A stretch of 64,000 nucleotides of DNA from Bettongia penicillata ogilbyi (GCA_023548195.1 JAJHZJ010000009.1:3696001-3760000), one strand, 5' to 3'; numbered from the stretch's first letter, positions 23,870 to 35,264 are shown. The notes: a model not told the origin generated them from the sequence alone. Made by a program: numbers and translations.

Positions 23870-24192
23870 GACAGAAAAAAGTGACACCTAAAAAATCAAA
23901 TTCAATTCCCATAATGGAAAAATGATCAAAGAAGAGATAGACAGAAAAAGAAAATAGGAAATCACCTAGAAATACTGGTGCTCCACACCCTGCAAATTAT
24001 CAAAAATCATTAAAAGCAACAAAAATCAGTATCTTAAGATTGTGAAAAAACAGTTACAAACACTAGTGGTAGAATTGCAAACCAGTAGAATCCTTTTGGG
24101 GACACTTTAGCAGTAGATAATAAAAGCTTCAACCATAAGCACACCCTTTGAACCAATAGCTCCTTTGTTGAAAATATGCCCTGTGAATGGGG

Positions 24193-24268
<76 letters not shown>

Positions 24269-24640
24269 CACCTAGCATTAATATGCTGTTTCAAGATTTG
24301 TAATGCTACGATTTTCTTGAAAACATTACAGGTAATTTTAAAAATCTCAAGATATCTAAATGTCCAATAATAGAGGAATGGTCAAATAAATCATGGTATA
24401 TTCGTGTAATGTAATATAATTACAATGTAATGTAATTGAGTTCAAGTATGAGGAAAACAAAGAAATCTGGAAAAATATATATGAAGTAAATACAAAGAAA
24501 AACCAAAAGGGTAACTATGATCACATAAGAATGTGAATGGCAATGGCAATGAATTATGTTGAACACTTAAAAGGAGTGACTGAAGTTAATATTTTATGCA
24601 TGAGAATCAATGTGAAAATAAATTAAGTCAGTTTAATTAG
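23870..24640 (+). mobile_element. Old L1 3'-end fragment split by (GT)n
   Basis: 'ctttgaaccaatagctcctt' and 'tccaataatagaggaatggt' followed by 'caaataaatcatggtatatt' are L1 ORF2 3'-end signatures. A GT microsatellite interrupts it. Confidence 0.6.
24195..24266 (+). repeat. (GT)36 microsatellite
   Basis: An uninterrupted run of 36 GT units, likely length-polymorphic. It explains the threonine/histidine-rich minus-strand frame across it. Confidence 0.98.
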
Positions 24641-24799
24641 TTTTATTGGTGCTAAATATTAAGCTTTAAATCACTTCATTTTTCATAGTAATTTACAGTT
24701 ACATAAGGAGTACCCATAAGTAGATCTATTAAAAAGCCCTTCAAAAAGCTACACAGTTTGAAATGTTTGTTAAATGCAGAATTTTTTCTTAATTTTAAA

Positions 24800-24910
24800 T
24801 AAGCCTCTTGAGGGTAGGAACTGTTTCCTTTTGTCTTTGTATTCTCTTTTTTGGTATAGTGTCTGGTGCAGATGCATAATTAAAAATGCTTATTAACTGA
24901 TTAGCTGATT
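24800..24910 (+). repeat. L2 3'-end fragment
   Basis: 'agcctcttgagggtaggaac', 'tgtttccttttgtctttgta' and 'aatgcttattaactgattag' match the L2 end. Confidence 0.55.
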
Positions 24911-25344
24911 TGTCAAGTTCATAATTTTTTTTTAATTCCTTCATTTTGAAAGACTTAAAAGTACAGTAAGTTGGAAGGTTTAAAAGTCCAGAAAGTTGTC
25001 CCTGACCTTGCAAGTTTGTAACCTGCCCACTGATAATTTTTTAAAATGCCAAATATCTTGTGGGCTTTTGGAAGAATTAGTAAGAAATTATGCAGAGTGT
25101 TTTATCATGTTGTGTAAACTTCTTGTGATAAACTGTCTCTGGTCTAAGAAACCTGTAATCCAGCGAAGGAAGATGTTTATAGAAGAGTAACACTGTGACT
25201 TTCTCTGATACTAGTAACATTTTCCCAGTTCTTAAGAACAGTAACAGAAATAGGCAGACTCTGCATTCAGGAAGATGGAATTAAAGGCCCAACTCAAAGG
25301 TATTCATTCAGAGTGCATGACCCTGAGCAAGGTACTAAATGTCT

Positions 25345-25442
25345 CAGTGTCCCAGGAGGGAGGAAGGAAAAACGGAGAAAGGGAGGAAAGAAAGGAGTTA
25401 AGAAAGAGAGGGAGAAGAAAGGAAAGGAAGGGAAGGGCAAGG
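25345..25442 (+). repeat. Purine-rich (GA/GGAA) low-complexity tract
   Basis: Almost pure G/A sequence with GGAA and GAAA words. The arginine/glutamate-rich plus-strand frame over it is an artefact of composition. Confidence 0.85.
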
Positions 25443-25629
25443 AAATCATTTCTCAATAGTTTAACATTTTTTTTTCTTTTTTGTTTAAAATCTGTGATTT
25501 TATTGGGCAGAAAGAGGACCTCATGAGAGATTTCCCTCCATCAATGAAGACCAGCAACTGTTCAGTAGAGACTGGATTTGCCCAGGTATGACCTGAGTGT
25601 AGGTCAATGCTGCCTCTAACAAAATTCTT

Positions 25630-26060
25630 TTTGAATTATTCAATCAACAATATTAGGTGCCAATGCAGTTATAGGTACTGTGAGGTTACTATACAAAGGA
25701 ATACAAAGATGAATATGAAAAACTGCCAGTTCTAAAGGTGCTTCTATTTTACCGGGGAAAACAATATATTTAATTTAAGTAAGATAATAAGATAATATAA
25801 AGTATAAGGTAACATAAGGCCATCAGGAAAAAGTAAGAGATTCTGCTTAAACTGAGGCACAGGTAAAAAGGAGTTCATTCTAGATATGGGGCACAGCTGG
25901 TGGGTGCTAAGGCACAGAGGGGAAAGATGGTCTTGTAAGGAGGTATAGCAAATAGGCTAGTTTGACTGAAGTTTAAAAGTACCTGAAAAGTTGGTATATA
26001 TAAGTCTGGAAAGGCAAGCTGAAGCCAGATTTCAAAGGCCATAAGGGACACACCTCTTCA
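25630..26060 (+). repeat. Ancient interspersed repeat
   Basis: It runs through 'aaactgccagttctaaaggt' to 'gctgaagccagatttcaaag', with a 'gggcacagctggtgggtgct' middle part. It resembles the family at 27.6, 38.3 and 44.6 kb. Name uncertain. Confidence 0.45.
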
Positions 26061-26214
26061 AATGATCATACCATTCATAATCAGCATTATCTTTTAAAAA
26101 AATCTGGGGTGCAGATCTTGGTTCTTATACAACTTACTTTCATATATAAGCTAATCCTAGAAAAAAACTATTAAGCCAAATAAAAATATAAAAAGAATAG
26201 GAAATAGTGCTTTA

Positions 26215-26405
26215 AGATTTGCAAATCATTTTTACTTAAAATTTCTCTCATTTGATCCTTTCGACAACCTGTAAATCGGATGCTGTGCTTACCCTCCTTT
26301 AAAGAAGAGAAAACTATGTGGGTCAGTAAGTATCTAAGGCAGGATTCTGAAGTCAGATTTTCCGAACTTCAAGTCCAGCACTCTATCCACCATGTCAGGA
26401 ATTAA
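26215..26405 (-). repeat. MIR, near full length
   Basis: 'tcatttgatcctttcgacaa', 'ttaaagaagagaaaactatg' and 'ccagcactctatccaccatg' follow the reverse complement of MIR from tail to head. Confidence 0.75.
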
Positions 26406-27130
26406 TTACATAGTGACTTGGACAATCCCTAGAAGTCGTGGGAGGTGATCTATTTTTCAGGAAGATGTGAAAGATCCTGCTTTGAGCATTCTAGGAAAAT
26501 AATAAGCGAGACGTTTCGAGATTCTATCTTCCCCAGGTTTCTGGCCGACCAAGAGCCTTTTTCTTTCTGCATCCTGGAGTTTAGATCACACTTCCATTCC
26601 CTTAAACTGTCAGAGTTTCAGGAAGTGCCCCCACGATACCCAGGGGCTCCCTCCGAGCCGCTCTGTTGGGTCTCTCCACTGTCTGCACTCCACGTTTTCG
26701 CCACCGCACAAACTCCTAGGAGCCCGCACGAGCCCAGGGTTTCTCCCCGGACCTCCCAGCCCCGCTCCCGCTTCCGTTTCCATCCTCCGCACGCCGCTCT
26801 GCTGGAGGAAAGCTGGACTTGGCCAGGCTCGCCCGGATCGGCCGCCCCCTCCCCTCCGGACCTCGCCCCCGCCGCGGAGCCCAGACCCCCGAGCGGCTTC
26901 AAGGAAGGGGGCGCCGGGCCGGGGCCGGGGTGGGCGGCATCCCAGCCCGACTTTCCCCGGAGCCTCGCTCGCCCCTCCGGCCCCGGGCCTTCGTCCCGTC
27001 CGTCCCGGGGGTCCCCAGAAGAGGCTGGGGGGAGGGCGGAGGGGCTTGGGGGGCTCAGAAGAGGGCTGGCCCCGGGGACGGGAGGGAAGCGAGAGCGGAG
27101 GGAGGCCGGGACGGCTGCGGGCGCGGGCGG

Positions 27131-27137
27131 ACTTACC
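27131..27137 (-). other. UACA: 5' splice donor of UACA exon 1
   Basis: On the minus strand the exon ends CCCG (last base 27,137) and the intron begins GTAAGT (27,136-27,131), a near-ideal donor. It falls exactly after 25 codons, leaving phase 0. Confidence 0.85.
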
Positions 27138-27211
27138 GGGAGGGCTGCCCCGCTGGCGGGGGCCGGGGCGGGCCCCTCCTGCCTCTTCAGGCGGGACTTC
27201 AGGCTCTTCAT
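27137..27211 (-). CDS. UACA: UACA first coding exon (N-terminal 25 codons)
   Basis: The minus-strand ATG at 27,211-27,209 opens MKSLKSRLKRQEGPAP and continues to ...GAALP before a GTAAGT donor. The family start is recognisable: UACA (nucling) begins MKSLKSRL with a basic R/K-R-Q-D/E stretch and a small Ala/Pro/Ser-rich linker before its ankyrin repeats. The paralogue RAI14 begins MKSLKAKF, a poorer fit. UACA is a large ankyrin-repeat/coiled-coil protein linked to apoptosome regulation and stress-induced apoptosis. The ATG context is ACCATGA, with A at -3, and no ATG occurs in the 210 nt upstream. Remaining exons lie below coordinate 1: no ankyrin-coding exon is evident in 1-27,136. Assignment rests on a short peptide plus exon structure. 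Confidence 0.82.
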
Positions 27212-27435
27212 GGTCTCCGCGCTCGGCCCGGCCGGAGCGAGGGCGCCGAGGCTCCCGGGCTGCAGGACGCTCCTTCCCCGCCCCACCTGCCACCTGGGGA
27301 GGGGGAGGGGCGGGCGGGGAGGACCCTGCCGGAGGACCCGCCTCGGGGGTGCCCGCCCCACCTCCCAGCCAATCCCGCGGCGGCCCCAGGAGGGAGGGGA
27401 CGCGGCCCGGACCAATAGGGATTCCCTTTAAATTT
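27212..27435 (-). promoter_or_regulatory. UACA: UACA 5' leader and core promoter region
   Basis: A GC-box cluster (GGGGCGGGCGGGG) lies at about 27,307-27,319. CCAAT pentamers are on the plus strand at 27,369-27,373 and 27,412-27,416, i.e. ATTGG for the gene; NF-Y binds either orientation. A TTTAAA lies near 27,426-27,431. The transcription start is not determinable, but GC boxes and CCAAT spacing suggest it falls between the ATG and about 27,330. Confidence 0.65.
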
Positions 27436-27603
27436 CTTCTCCGCCCCCATCCCCTTCTTTCACCAAGAAAGTTTGTTGGGAGACTAAGGCGGCCCGAGAT
27501 TTCCAGGGAAGATTTGGGAGGGGTGAGAGGTGAGCACCCCAGGAGCGTGGCCCCAACCCTCTGGCCGCTCTGGCCAAGGCTTCCTGCTGGGGCTGTGCCC
27601 ACC

Positions 27604-27609
27604 CACGTG
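27604..27609. promoter_or_regulatory. CACGTG E-box upstream of UACA
   Basis: A palindromic CACGTG about 395 bp upstream of the ATG in GC-rich flank. Such boxes bind USF/MYC-family factors. A single hexamer is weak evidence. Confidence 0.3.
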
Positions 27610-27634
27610 AGCTTTGCCATGTAAAGGAGGGTGA

Positions 27635-27885
27635 AGTTCAATTCAGTAACCATTTATTAAGGGCCTACTATGTGCCATGCACTGTGTTAAACTCTGAGGA
27701 TGCCAAAGAGGCAAAAAGTCCCTGCTTCCAAGGAGCTTATAATCTAATGCGGGAGACAACGTGCAAAACATGTGCAAAGAAAGCTATATATAGGATAAAT
27801 AGTAAGTAATTAAAAGAGAGAAAGCACCAGAATTAAACGGAGTTAGGAAAGGCTTTCTGTAGAAGGTGGATTATTTTTCAGACAT
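27635..27885 (+). repeat. Ancient interspersed repeat, 5' portion
   Basis: 'accatttattaagggcctac', 'tatgtgccatgcactgtgtt', 'aaggagcttataatctaatg' and 'ggaaaggctttctgtagaag' are the start of a very old amniote repeat. It borders the CpG island. Confidence 0.6.
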
Positions 27886-28317
27886 ATTAAAGCTTTTTGG
27901 ACAGATAAAAATAGAAGACAATCATTAAAGAAGTAACAAAAGTAACCTTACAGCCTAAGACACCCGCAAGACTTTTCTTCCAAAGGCTTCTTATTTCATC
28001 CCTTCCATGCTTTACTGCATGATATCTACTACTGTGCAGATATTGACAAGTAACCCAGAGAAATGGACCAGTTAGTTGCAAAGAAATGGAGGTGTAGGGA
28101 GGGAGGGAGGGAAGTCATACTATGTAGAGGGGTACAGAAAGGGTAACATGTTGCTGGTAAGCTGAAAAATACAATAGGCTTTGAGAAAATATATTTGTGG
28201 ATCAAGTATGAAATGCACAGTTAGGGGAGGTCACACATATGCAAACTCATGCCAAACAGATTAAACCAGTTTCACTGTACTAAACTAAACTGAAGGTTGG
28301 AGGCAGTTATCCATATA

Positions 28318-28495
28318 ATTCATGGGATCATAGATTTGCCAGTTATCTAGCTCAGCATCCCAGCTGTAAGAACAGCTGAGGAAAGTGATGTTCAAGCAAG
28401 TTCAGGAAGCTGGTTAATTGCCCCTCAAGAGTTGAATTCATATCTTCTGATTTCTAATTCCACCATTCATTCCACTACAGCAGCCTGCCTCCCTT
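28318..28495 (-). repeat. MIR-like SINE
   Basis: 'catgggatcatagatttgcc', 'gctgaggaaagtgatgttca' and 'ccattcattccactacagca' follow a reverse-complement MIR-type element. Confidence 0.6.
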
Positions 28496-28524
28496 ACTGG
28501 TTCAGCTCTCCACTTCCCTTTACT

Positions 28525-28835
28525 CTAGGGCAGCTAGGGTAGTGGCAGTGGATAGAGTAGCAGTCAGGAGGACCTGAGTTCCAACTCACTTCAGACACTT
28601 GACACTTACTAGCTGGGTGACCTTGGACAAGTCACTTAACCCCAACTGCATCATCCTGGGTCATCTCCAGTCATCCTGATGAATATCTGGTCACTGGATT
28701 CAGATGACTCTGGAGGAGAAGTGAGTCTGGTGACCTGCACAGCCCTTCCTCACTCAAAACAAAGTCAAGGGCAAGTCATGTCATCATTTCTCTGATGGCA
28801 TGGTCTTCTTTGGCAATGAAGGATGCAGGCACCCT
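28525..28835 (+). repeat. tRNA-derived SINE with second tail type
   Basis: The head ('ggatagagtagcagtcagga', 'gacctgagttccaactcact') and core ('gtgaccttggacaagtcact') are as in other SINEs here, but the tail is different: 'ggtcactggattcagatgac', 'gagtctggtgacctgcacag' and 'tcatttctctgatggcatgg'. The same tail appears on the opposite strand at 55.3 and 61.2 kb. Confidence 0.75.
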
Positions 28836-30370
28836 TCACTCTAGGATCAATCATACCATTGCATTTTTATCTTATAGCTCCCCAGGCTTCCCTAAACCTC
28901 AGCCCAGAGTTACTCCCTCTGTCCTCTCTGCTTCTACTTGTGTGCAGCTGAAAATTTCATAAGAGTACCCACCATCTACACCATAAGTAAGTGTTTTCTA
29001 ATATTAGCTAGACCCTCTAATTCTCAAAGCAATCCTTTTTTTCTTCCTGATTTCCACTTTTTCAAAATTCCCATCCATTGCCTCTCCCCCAGGAGATATA
29101 TCAAATTTCTAGCTAAGAAATTCCTGGATAATAAATGGCTTCAATTCTATCTACCTTTTGCCAGCAGACATTTTGGTGGCTAAGAGAATGATCTTTTCAT
29201 TCTGCAGGAGAATTTGACTCTAGGCAATTTATGCCTGGACTTTATATCTTTGGAAAAACAGAACTGGAATCTCTTTTCCTCTTTCTAACCAAAAAGAAAG
29301 TTGGTCAAATATTTCCCTTTTTTTTCCAAGGAAAGAGGGAACAGAAGACAATAGGGAAATGATGGATGATAGCGGCAATATAAAAATGGTCCAAACTCTA
29401 GTCAGTACAAAAATATTTTTTTAAATCCAGCTTATTAATATCCCTAGTATAAAAATTTTTGTTTTCAGAAAGGAAAGTCAAGGATAATGGACCACTCTTG
29501 TAATGCCTACTACTGGGAAGGCTGGACCTAGTTGATCTTTTGAACTCTGGAGCTCTGAACTGCAGAATAACTAAAAGCTAATTCAGTGTCTGCATTCAAA
29601 CACTAATATGGTGAACAAGAGCAAAGGGCCTCAAAGAGACTGCCTAAAGAGGGGCAAACCAACCTGTGCCAAAAACAGAGCAGACCAAAGCTTCCATGCA
29701 CATCAGCAGTGAAATCATTCCATTTTCAGCCTGGGAAAGACATGGAAATCCAGCCCCCCAAAAAGAAAAGAGAATACAGCTAGTCAATAGTCCAGAACAG
29801 TCCGTATTTGCTTTTAGAATTGCTTTTTATCCTATATAAATTATTTGAACTGAAAGCCTTCAATGAGATAAAGAAATGAGTTTCATAAACGTAAGTAGGA
29901 TCCTTGTTAAATGTTTATCATCTTGTATTTCAAGAACAATGTATTTGCTATTTATTTCTGTTATTTAAGGAAAAATAAAATTAACAGGCAGCTGAACCAT
30001 TCTCAACATGTTGCTATAAATGGGATATCTACATAAAGTAATTCATCCCAGCAAGATATTTATTCAGCCATGCACCCATTTCCAAAGAGAAACAATCCCA
30101 TGTTTTTGACATACAAAAGTCCCTTTTTATATGAAAGGTCAGTTGCCTTCCTTAGAAACAGCTTAGAGCTACCCAACTTTTTTTTTTATATTATAAGAAA
30201 GTCTTCAAAAGGTTTTTGGGCAATGTCAGCGAGGAAACAACCCATTAAACAGTATCAACAAGACAACGTTGAACAGAAAAACTTAAGTTTTCCCAGTTGT
30301 GTAGAGAAGATATGCTGGATTTTCTCTACATTGAACCTATATAATGTTTCAGTGCTCTACATTTTGTCAA
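28836..30370. other. Unassigned intergenic sequence
   Basis: No gene, RNA or clear repeat recognised in this 1.5 kb. Short frames such as 28,938-29,183 show no motif. Confidence 0.4.
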
Positions 30371-30374
30371 ATGA

Positions 30375-30610
30375 GTTATCTTTGGCTGCTTGTCTCTTTC
30401 AAGCCTTGTATCCAATCAACCATCCAGTTCTCTTAATTCTTTGTTCCTTGTCTTCACTTTTACTTTCCATTACTTGCTGTCACACATTCTACTTTCCATT
30501 CAAAAGCATCTGCTTGCTCCATTACATTCCGGTGTCTCTCCTCCTACCATCTTCCCATACCTGGAATGCTCTCTTTCCTTGTCTCACCTTTTCTTAATCC
30601 ACTTGTTAGC
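30375..30610 (+). repeat. L2 fragment
   Basis: 'ccaatcaaccatccagttct', 'cactttccattacttgctgt'-like and 'atacctggaatgctctcttt' resemble the L2 3' half. The 175-codon frame at 30,070-30,597 crosses the boundary and is not a gene. Confidence 0.5.
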
Positions 30611-30669
30611 ACTTATGGGCCAGGGGGAGGCAATGAGTATTTCAGTCAGTTCTCCCGTAATATGAAATA

Positions 30670-31205
30670 TGAGTTCCCAAACATCATTAAGCTATGCAAA
30701 ATCAAGCAATAAAAATCTTATGGGTAAAGCTTACTGGGAAGTTTAAAAAAGGGATGGGGGGAGAAATGGAGTTAGAGGTGAAACACTCAAAAACTTTGTT
30801 AGTAACATTAAAAAAAAAACAGGAACCTAATGAAAATAGTAACATGGTTTTACATGTTAAATAGTTAAGAAATATGTGAATTCTATAACAAATGGCCTTC
30901 GATGACTGTTTGGCCTGCATCTTGTTTCCATGAGTCCAGGCTGGCAAAGTCCATAGTTACAGGTAAGAGGATGGCCTCAGTGGGCCACAACTCCAGGGCA
31001 CAGGGACCAGAGCTGCTGTCATGGGACTGTTTGGGTGAGGATTAGTTCTACTTTGCTTAGAGCTCCTACTGTACCAGAAGATATGCAATAAATTTAGCAC
31101 TTTGGAAAAGACCTCAAGTTACTTGTGGAAGTATGAGGCATCAGAAGGGTTGTAGCTTGTGACTTTGTCAGTTAGGGTAGTTTTCTATATTCTCCCTGCT
31201 TCTTA
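30670..31205 (+). mobile_element. Repeat shared with 63.35 kb; possible solo LTR
   Basis: Blocks shared with 63,345-63,770 in the same order include 'cactcaaaaactttgttagt', 'gttaaatagttaagaaat', 'ggctggcaaagtc' and 'gcaataaatttagcactttg'. The AATAAA near the 3' end and the size fit an LTR, but I cannot place TG...CA ends. It lies just before H3. Confidence 0.45.
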
Positions 31206-31247
31206 AGGATGAAATAATATATAAACAAATATAAAGGGAGGGAGGAG

Positions 31248-31259
31248 CCAAGATGGCAG
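31248..31259 (+). promoter_or_regulatory. YY1-like site at 5' terminus of H3
   Basis: CCAAGATGGCAG about 11 bp inside the element, at the same place as in H1; one G of the GGCGG version is changed to A. Confidence 0.5.
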
Positions 31260-31903
31260 AGTAGAAAGACTCACCCACATATGCTAGCTCCGAACCCACA
31301 GCCCATAAATTTCCTGTAAAAAGAACTCCCCACAAATTCCGAAGCAGTGCAAGCCGTGCAGCAACGCAGTGGAGATTTCCGTTCCAGAGAGCCCTGAAAA
31401 ACCAACCTCAAAGGTCCATCGCGCACTGGACAGCAGAGCCCAGCCCTGCCCTGCCCTGCTGGCACAGCCCCAGAGAAGCAGATCCGAGCAGGCTTCAGGG
31501 ACTGAACCTCCGGCAGCCACAAAGGTCCCTCCACCCACGGGTGCTACAGGTCAGTGAGAGAGACTTCTGGGCTGGCCAAGAGGGGAGCAGGGTGTCTCCA
31601 TAACTCAGGCCCCCTCAGGAGGCAGTGGCAGAGGCAGCGGCGGCCAGGGGCTCCTGGAGCAGACTGGAGCTCAAGGCCATTAGTGAAGATCTCTGCATAA
31701 ACCCCATGAGGGAACTGAGCCTGAGGCAGCCCTGCCCCCACCTGAGCACCACAACTTAAGCTCACATTGAATAGCAGCCACGCCCCCCACTGAAAGCCCT
31801 GAGGCTGGGAAGCAGCATTTGAATCTCAGACCCCAAGCACTAGCTGGGCAGATCTAGGCGGGAGTGGAGAGGAAACTCAGAAGTCAAGTAACTGGCTGGG
31901 AAA

Positions 31904-33004
31904 ATGCCCAGAAAAGGGAAGAAAAATAAGACCATAGAAGGCTACTTTCTTGGTGAGATGTTTCCGCCTTTCATTTCTGATGAGGAGGAACAATGCTTAC
32001 CATCAGGGAAAGACATAGAAGTCAAGGCCTCTGCCTAAAAACCTGAAATAGATATCCAATGGGCTCAGGCCATGGAAGAGCTCAAAAAGGATTTTGAAAA
32101 TCAAGTTAGACAGGTGGAGGAAAAGCTGGGAAGAGAAATGAGAGAGATGCAAGAAAAGCATGAAAAACGGGTCAATATCTTGCTAAAGGAGACCCAAAAA
32201 AATGCTGAAGAAAATAACACCTTGAAAAATAGGCTCACTCAATTGGCAAAAGAGGTTCAAAAAGCCAATGAGGAGAAGAATGCTTTCAAAAACAGAATTA
32301 GTCAAATTTCCATGGAAAAAGAGGTTCAAAAGCTCACTGAAGAAAATAGTTCTCTCAAAATTAGAATGGAACAGATGGAGGCTAATGACTTTCTGAGAAA
32401 CCAAGAAATCACCAAACAAAACCAAAAGAATGAAAAAATGGAAGAGAATGTGAAATATCTCATGGGAAAAACAACTGACCTGGAAAATAGATCCAGGAGA
32501 GACAATTTAAAAATTATGGGACTACCTGAAAGCCGTTATCAAAAAAAGAGCCTAGACATCATCTTTCATGAAATTATCAAGGAAAACTGCCATGGTATTC
32601 TAGAACCAGAGGGCAAAATAAGTATTGAAGGAATCCATTGATCACTGCCTGAAAGAGATCCAAAAAGAAAAACTCCTAGGAACATTGTGGCCAAATTCCA
32701 GAGTTCCCAGGTCAAGGAGAAAATCTTGCAAGCAGCTAGAAAGAAACAATTCCAGTATTGTGCAAATACAATCAGGATAACACAAGATCTAGCAGCTTCT
32801 ACATTAAGGGATCAAAGGATGTAGAATATGATATTCCAGAAGTCAAAAGAACTAGGACTAAAACCAAGAATCACCTACCCAGCAAAGCTGAGTGTACTAC
32901 TTCAGGGGAAAACATGGTCTTTCAATGAAACAGAGGAATTTCAAGCATTCTTGATGAGAAGACCAGAGCTGAAAAGAAAATTTGACTTTCAAGCACAAGA
33001 ATGA
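31904..33004 (+). pseudogene. Full-length L1 ORF1 with three in-frame stops
   Basis: Reading from ATG 31,904 to TGA 33,002-33,004 gives 366 codons with no net frameshift. It is interrupted by TAA at 32,036-32,038 (codon 45), TGA at 32,639-32,641 (a CGA-to-TGA CpG change relative to H1) and TAG at 32,822-32,824 (the Trp codon of RRAWNR). The longest open piece, 32,072-32,641, covers the coiled coil and the RRM start (RDNLKIMGLPES). The 5' part differs from H1 at residues 12-25, just after the shared basic start. It shows the natural ORF1 length of about 366 residues for this family. Confidence 0.88.
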
Positions 33005-34184
33005 GAAGAAGCATGAAAAAGTAAACAGCAAAGAGATGTCATAAGGGACTTACCAAAGGTGAACTGTTTACATTCCTACATGGAAAGACAATATTTGTAA
33101 CTCTTAAAACTTTTCAGTATCTGGGTAGTTGGTGGGACCACAGACACACATACACACATACATACACACACACATACACACACACACACACACACACGTA
33201 CACACTTGCACGCACACATATACAGAGACAGAGAGCACAGAGTGAATTGAATAGGACGGGACCATATCTTAAAAGAAATTAAGGTAAACGGTGAGAGAGA
33301 AATGTAGTGGGAGGAGAGAGGGTGAAATGGAATGGGGTAAATTATACCTCATTCAAGAGGCAAGCAGGAGACTTTTTAGTGGAGGGAAAAAGAGGAGAGC
33401 TGAGAAAAAAACATGAAGTTTACCCTCATCACATTCGACTAAAGGAAGGAATAAAATGCACACTCATTTTGGTATGAAAACCTATCTTACAATACAGGAA
33501 AGTGGGGGAGAAGGAGCTAAGCAAGGTGGGGGGGATGATGGAAGGGAGGGCAATGGGAGGAGGGAGCAATTTGAAGTCAACACTCTTGGGGAGGGACAGG
33601 ATCAAAAGAGAGAATAGAAACAATGGGGGGCAGAATAGGATGGAGGGAAATATAGTTAGTCTTACACAACACAACTATTATCGAAGTCATTTGCAAAACT
33701 ACACAGATAGGGCCTATATTGAATTGCCTGCCTTCCCAAAGGGAATGGTGGGGAGAGAGGGATGGGGAGAATTTGGAAGTCAAAGTTTTAGGAACAACTG
33801 TTGAGTATTGTTGTTGCTACTAGGAAATAAGAAATACAGTTAATGGGGAATAGAAAGTCATCTGGCCCTACAGGACAAAAGAGAAGATGGGGACAAGAGA
33901 AGGGAGGGATGATAGAAGAGAGGGCAGATTGGTGATAGGGAAAATTAGAATGCTCAGTGTATTGGGGTGGGGGAGGGCAGAAATGGGGAGAAAATTTGGA
34001 ACCCAAAATTTTGTGGAAATGAATGTAAAACAGTTAAATAAATAAATTAAACTTGTAAAAAAAAACAAATATAAAGTTTTTGAAATTTGTGTTATGTCAA
34101 ATTGTTGCCTAATGTATCCATCTAGTTGAAACAAATTCATGATTTCAAAACAAACATTACAGCAAAACTGACTGTCATGCCTAT

Positions 34185-34230
34185 TCACACACACACACAC
34201 ATACACACACCACACACAAACACACACCAC
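34185..34230 (+). repeat. CA-rich microsatellite
   Basis: Interrupted (CA)n run with CACACACA blocks. It explains the valine/cysteine-rich minus-strand frame. Confidence 0.85.
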
Positions 34231-34274
34231 CCAAAGTCTGGAATTAGGGAATTTGTTGAATGGGAGTGAAGAGG

Positions 34275-34525
34275 AAGGTAGTCTATGTCTGATTTCTTCA
34301 TTGATACAGGGAACTCTCAGTGAGGAAACTGCCCTTATCAATGTAGATCCATCCTACAATTTATGGTGTGTACTTTGGAGGCACTTACAGAATTACCTAG
34401 GATACAGAAGTTAAATTACCTTCCTAGGTTCACACAAATAATATGTGTAGTATATCTCAGAGGTCTTACTAACTTCCAGCATAGAAACCAGCTATCTCCA
34501 CTACACTAGGCTGACTCTCATACTT
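34275..34525 (-). repeat. Old SINE of the 'ggaactctcagtgagg' family, copy 1
   Basis: 'cagggaactctcagtgagga', 'ttacctaggatacagaagtt' and 'caggctgactctcatac'-like end. The same order is found at 37,545-37,785 and 45,505-45,720, all in the same orientation. It is MIR-related on its core. Confidence 0.6.
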
Positions 34526-34689
34526 TGGCATGGAGGGAAAAGATTACAAGCTGACTGGGAGGTAAGAAGCAAAACTATCCTGGGTAAAAATTCCTCCAAT
34601 GAGTCCCTGTAATACACAGGGTAGTACAACCAAAGGATCTGATTCATACCATGCAAATAGACATAGTATGGCTCAAAAAGAAATCGAAC

Positions 34690-34830
34690 ACGTACATGAA
34701 TAAAAAAGGCATGTACTCTGTGCTAAACACTGTTGGTAAGAGCTAGGATACAAGTAGAAAAAGCCCGTCAGGTCCTTGCTCAAAATGAGCTCACGCTCTA
34801 ATGAGGGTAAGCCAACAAATAAAAGGACAG
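34690..34830 (+). repeat. Ancient interspersed repeat fragment
   Basis: 'tgtgctaaacactgttggta', 'gagctaggatacaagtagaa' and 'aatgagctcacgctctaatg' match the family at 27.6 kb. Confidence 0.5.
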
Positions 34831-35139
34831 ATGGCAAGGTTCAGAGGTGCTTCCCTTGTTAAAATGGTTAACAAGATGGCTCTGGGAGACAGCAGTGCAC
34901 AGAGACAGGGCAGATGATAAGTCTTGAGGGTCCTCCATGCCATCAGAAATAATTGGGTTATTGGCGTTCAACCCTTCAAGTTGTGTAAGCACCCCAAGTG
35001 AGGGAGAACACAAGGGAACCGATCACTCTGGAGATGACATTTTTCCTGCCTGACTGTCTTGGCCAGGAAGCTTAAAAACAGTCCCTTCTCTTCTCGATGG
35101 CCATAATAGGGGCGGGGTAGGGTTGTCAGAGCTCTTCAT

Positions 35140-35225
35140 TTCAATCTATGTATCCCCAGTGCCCAGTATAGTGCTTAGCACATAATAGATGCTTAATGCA
35201 TGTTTAGTGGATTGAATTTAATTGA
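35140..35225 (+). repeat. L2 3' end
   Basis: 'tcaatctatgtatccccagt', 'gcccagtatagtgcttagca' and 'cataatagatgcttaatgca' are an L2 terminus. Confidence 0.65.
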
Positions 35226-35264
35226 TTTGGTCTCTCTTACATTAGTCACTTCCTTTCCACGCCA

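Larger units (their letters stand above)
26640..27420. promoter_or_regulatory. CpG island over UACA promoter, exon 1 and start of intron 1
   Basis: The GC and CpG density is far above everything else in the window (dense CG between about 26,830 and 27,415), while flanks at 26.4 and 27.7 kb are AT-rich. It contains the exon, splice donor, GC boxes and CCAAT motifs. Open frames on both strands across it (up to 347 codons) result from few stop codons in GC-rich DNA. Confidence 0.9.
31237..34062 (+). mobile_element. Half-LINE H3: full-length L1-derived element without ORF2
   Basis: A perfect 14-bp target duplication (aaacaaatataaag) sits at 31,223-31,236 and 34,063-34,076. It contains the AAGATGGC terminus, a 5' UTR of about 670 bp with one monomer-like unit, a full-length but broken ORF1 (31,904-33,004), and the same 3' region as H1 with a CA tract at about 33,140-33,200, then AATAAA and an A-tail. 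Many CpGs of H1 are TG/CA here, suggesting an older or more methylated copy. There is no ORF2. Confidence 0.9.

Noticed and set aside
26445..27653. Long open frames on both strands across the CpG island (up to 347 codons)
   Set aside because: GC-rich DNA lacks stop codons; the frames are low-complexity Gly/Pro/Arg/Ala and cross the clear splice donor. Only the 25-codon UACA exon has homology. The minus-strand frame that runs upstream of that exon has no ATG before 27,211.
30070..30597. 175-codon plus-strand frame
   Set aside because: Its second half is L2 sequence and the first half has no recognisable motif; codon use is not gene-like.
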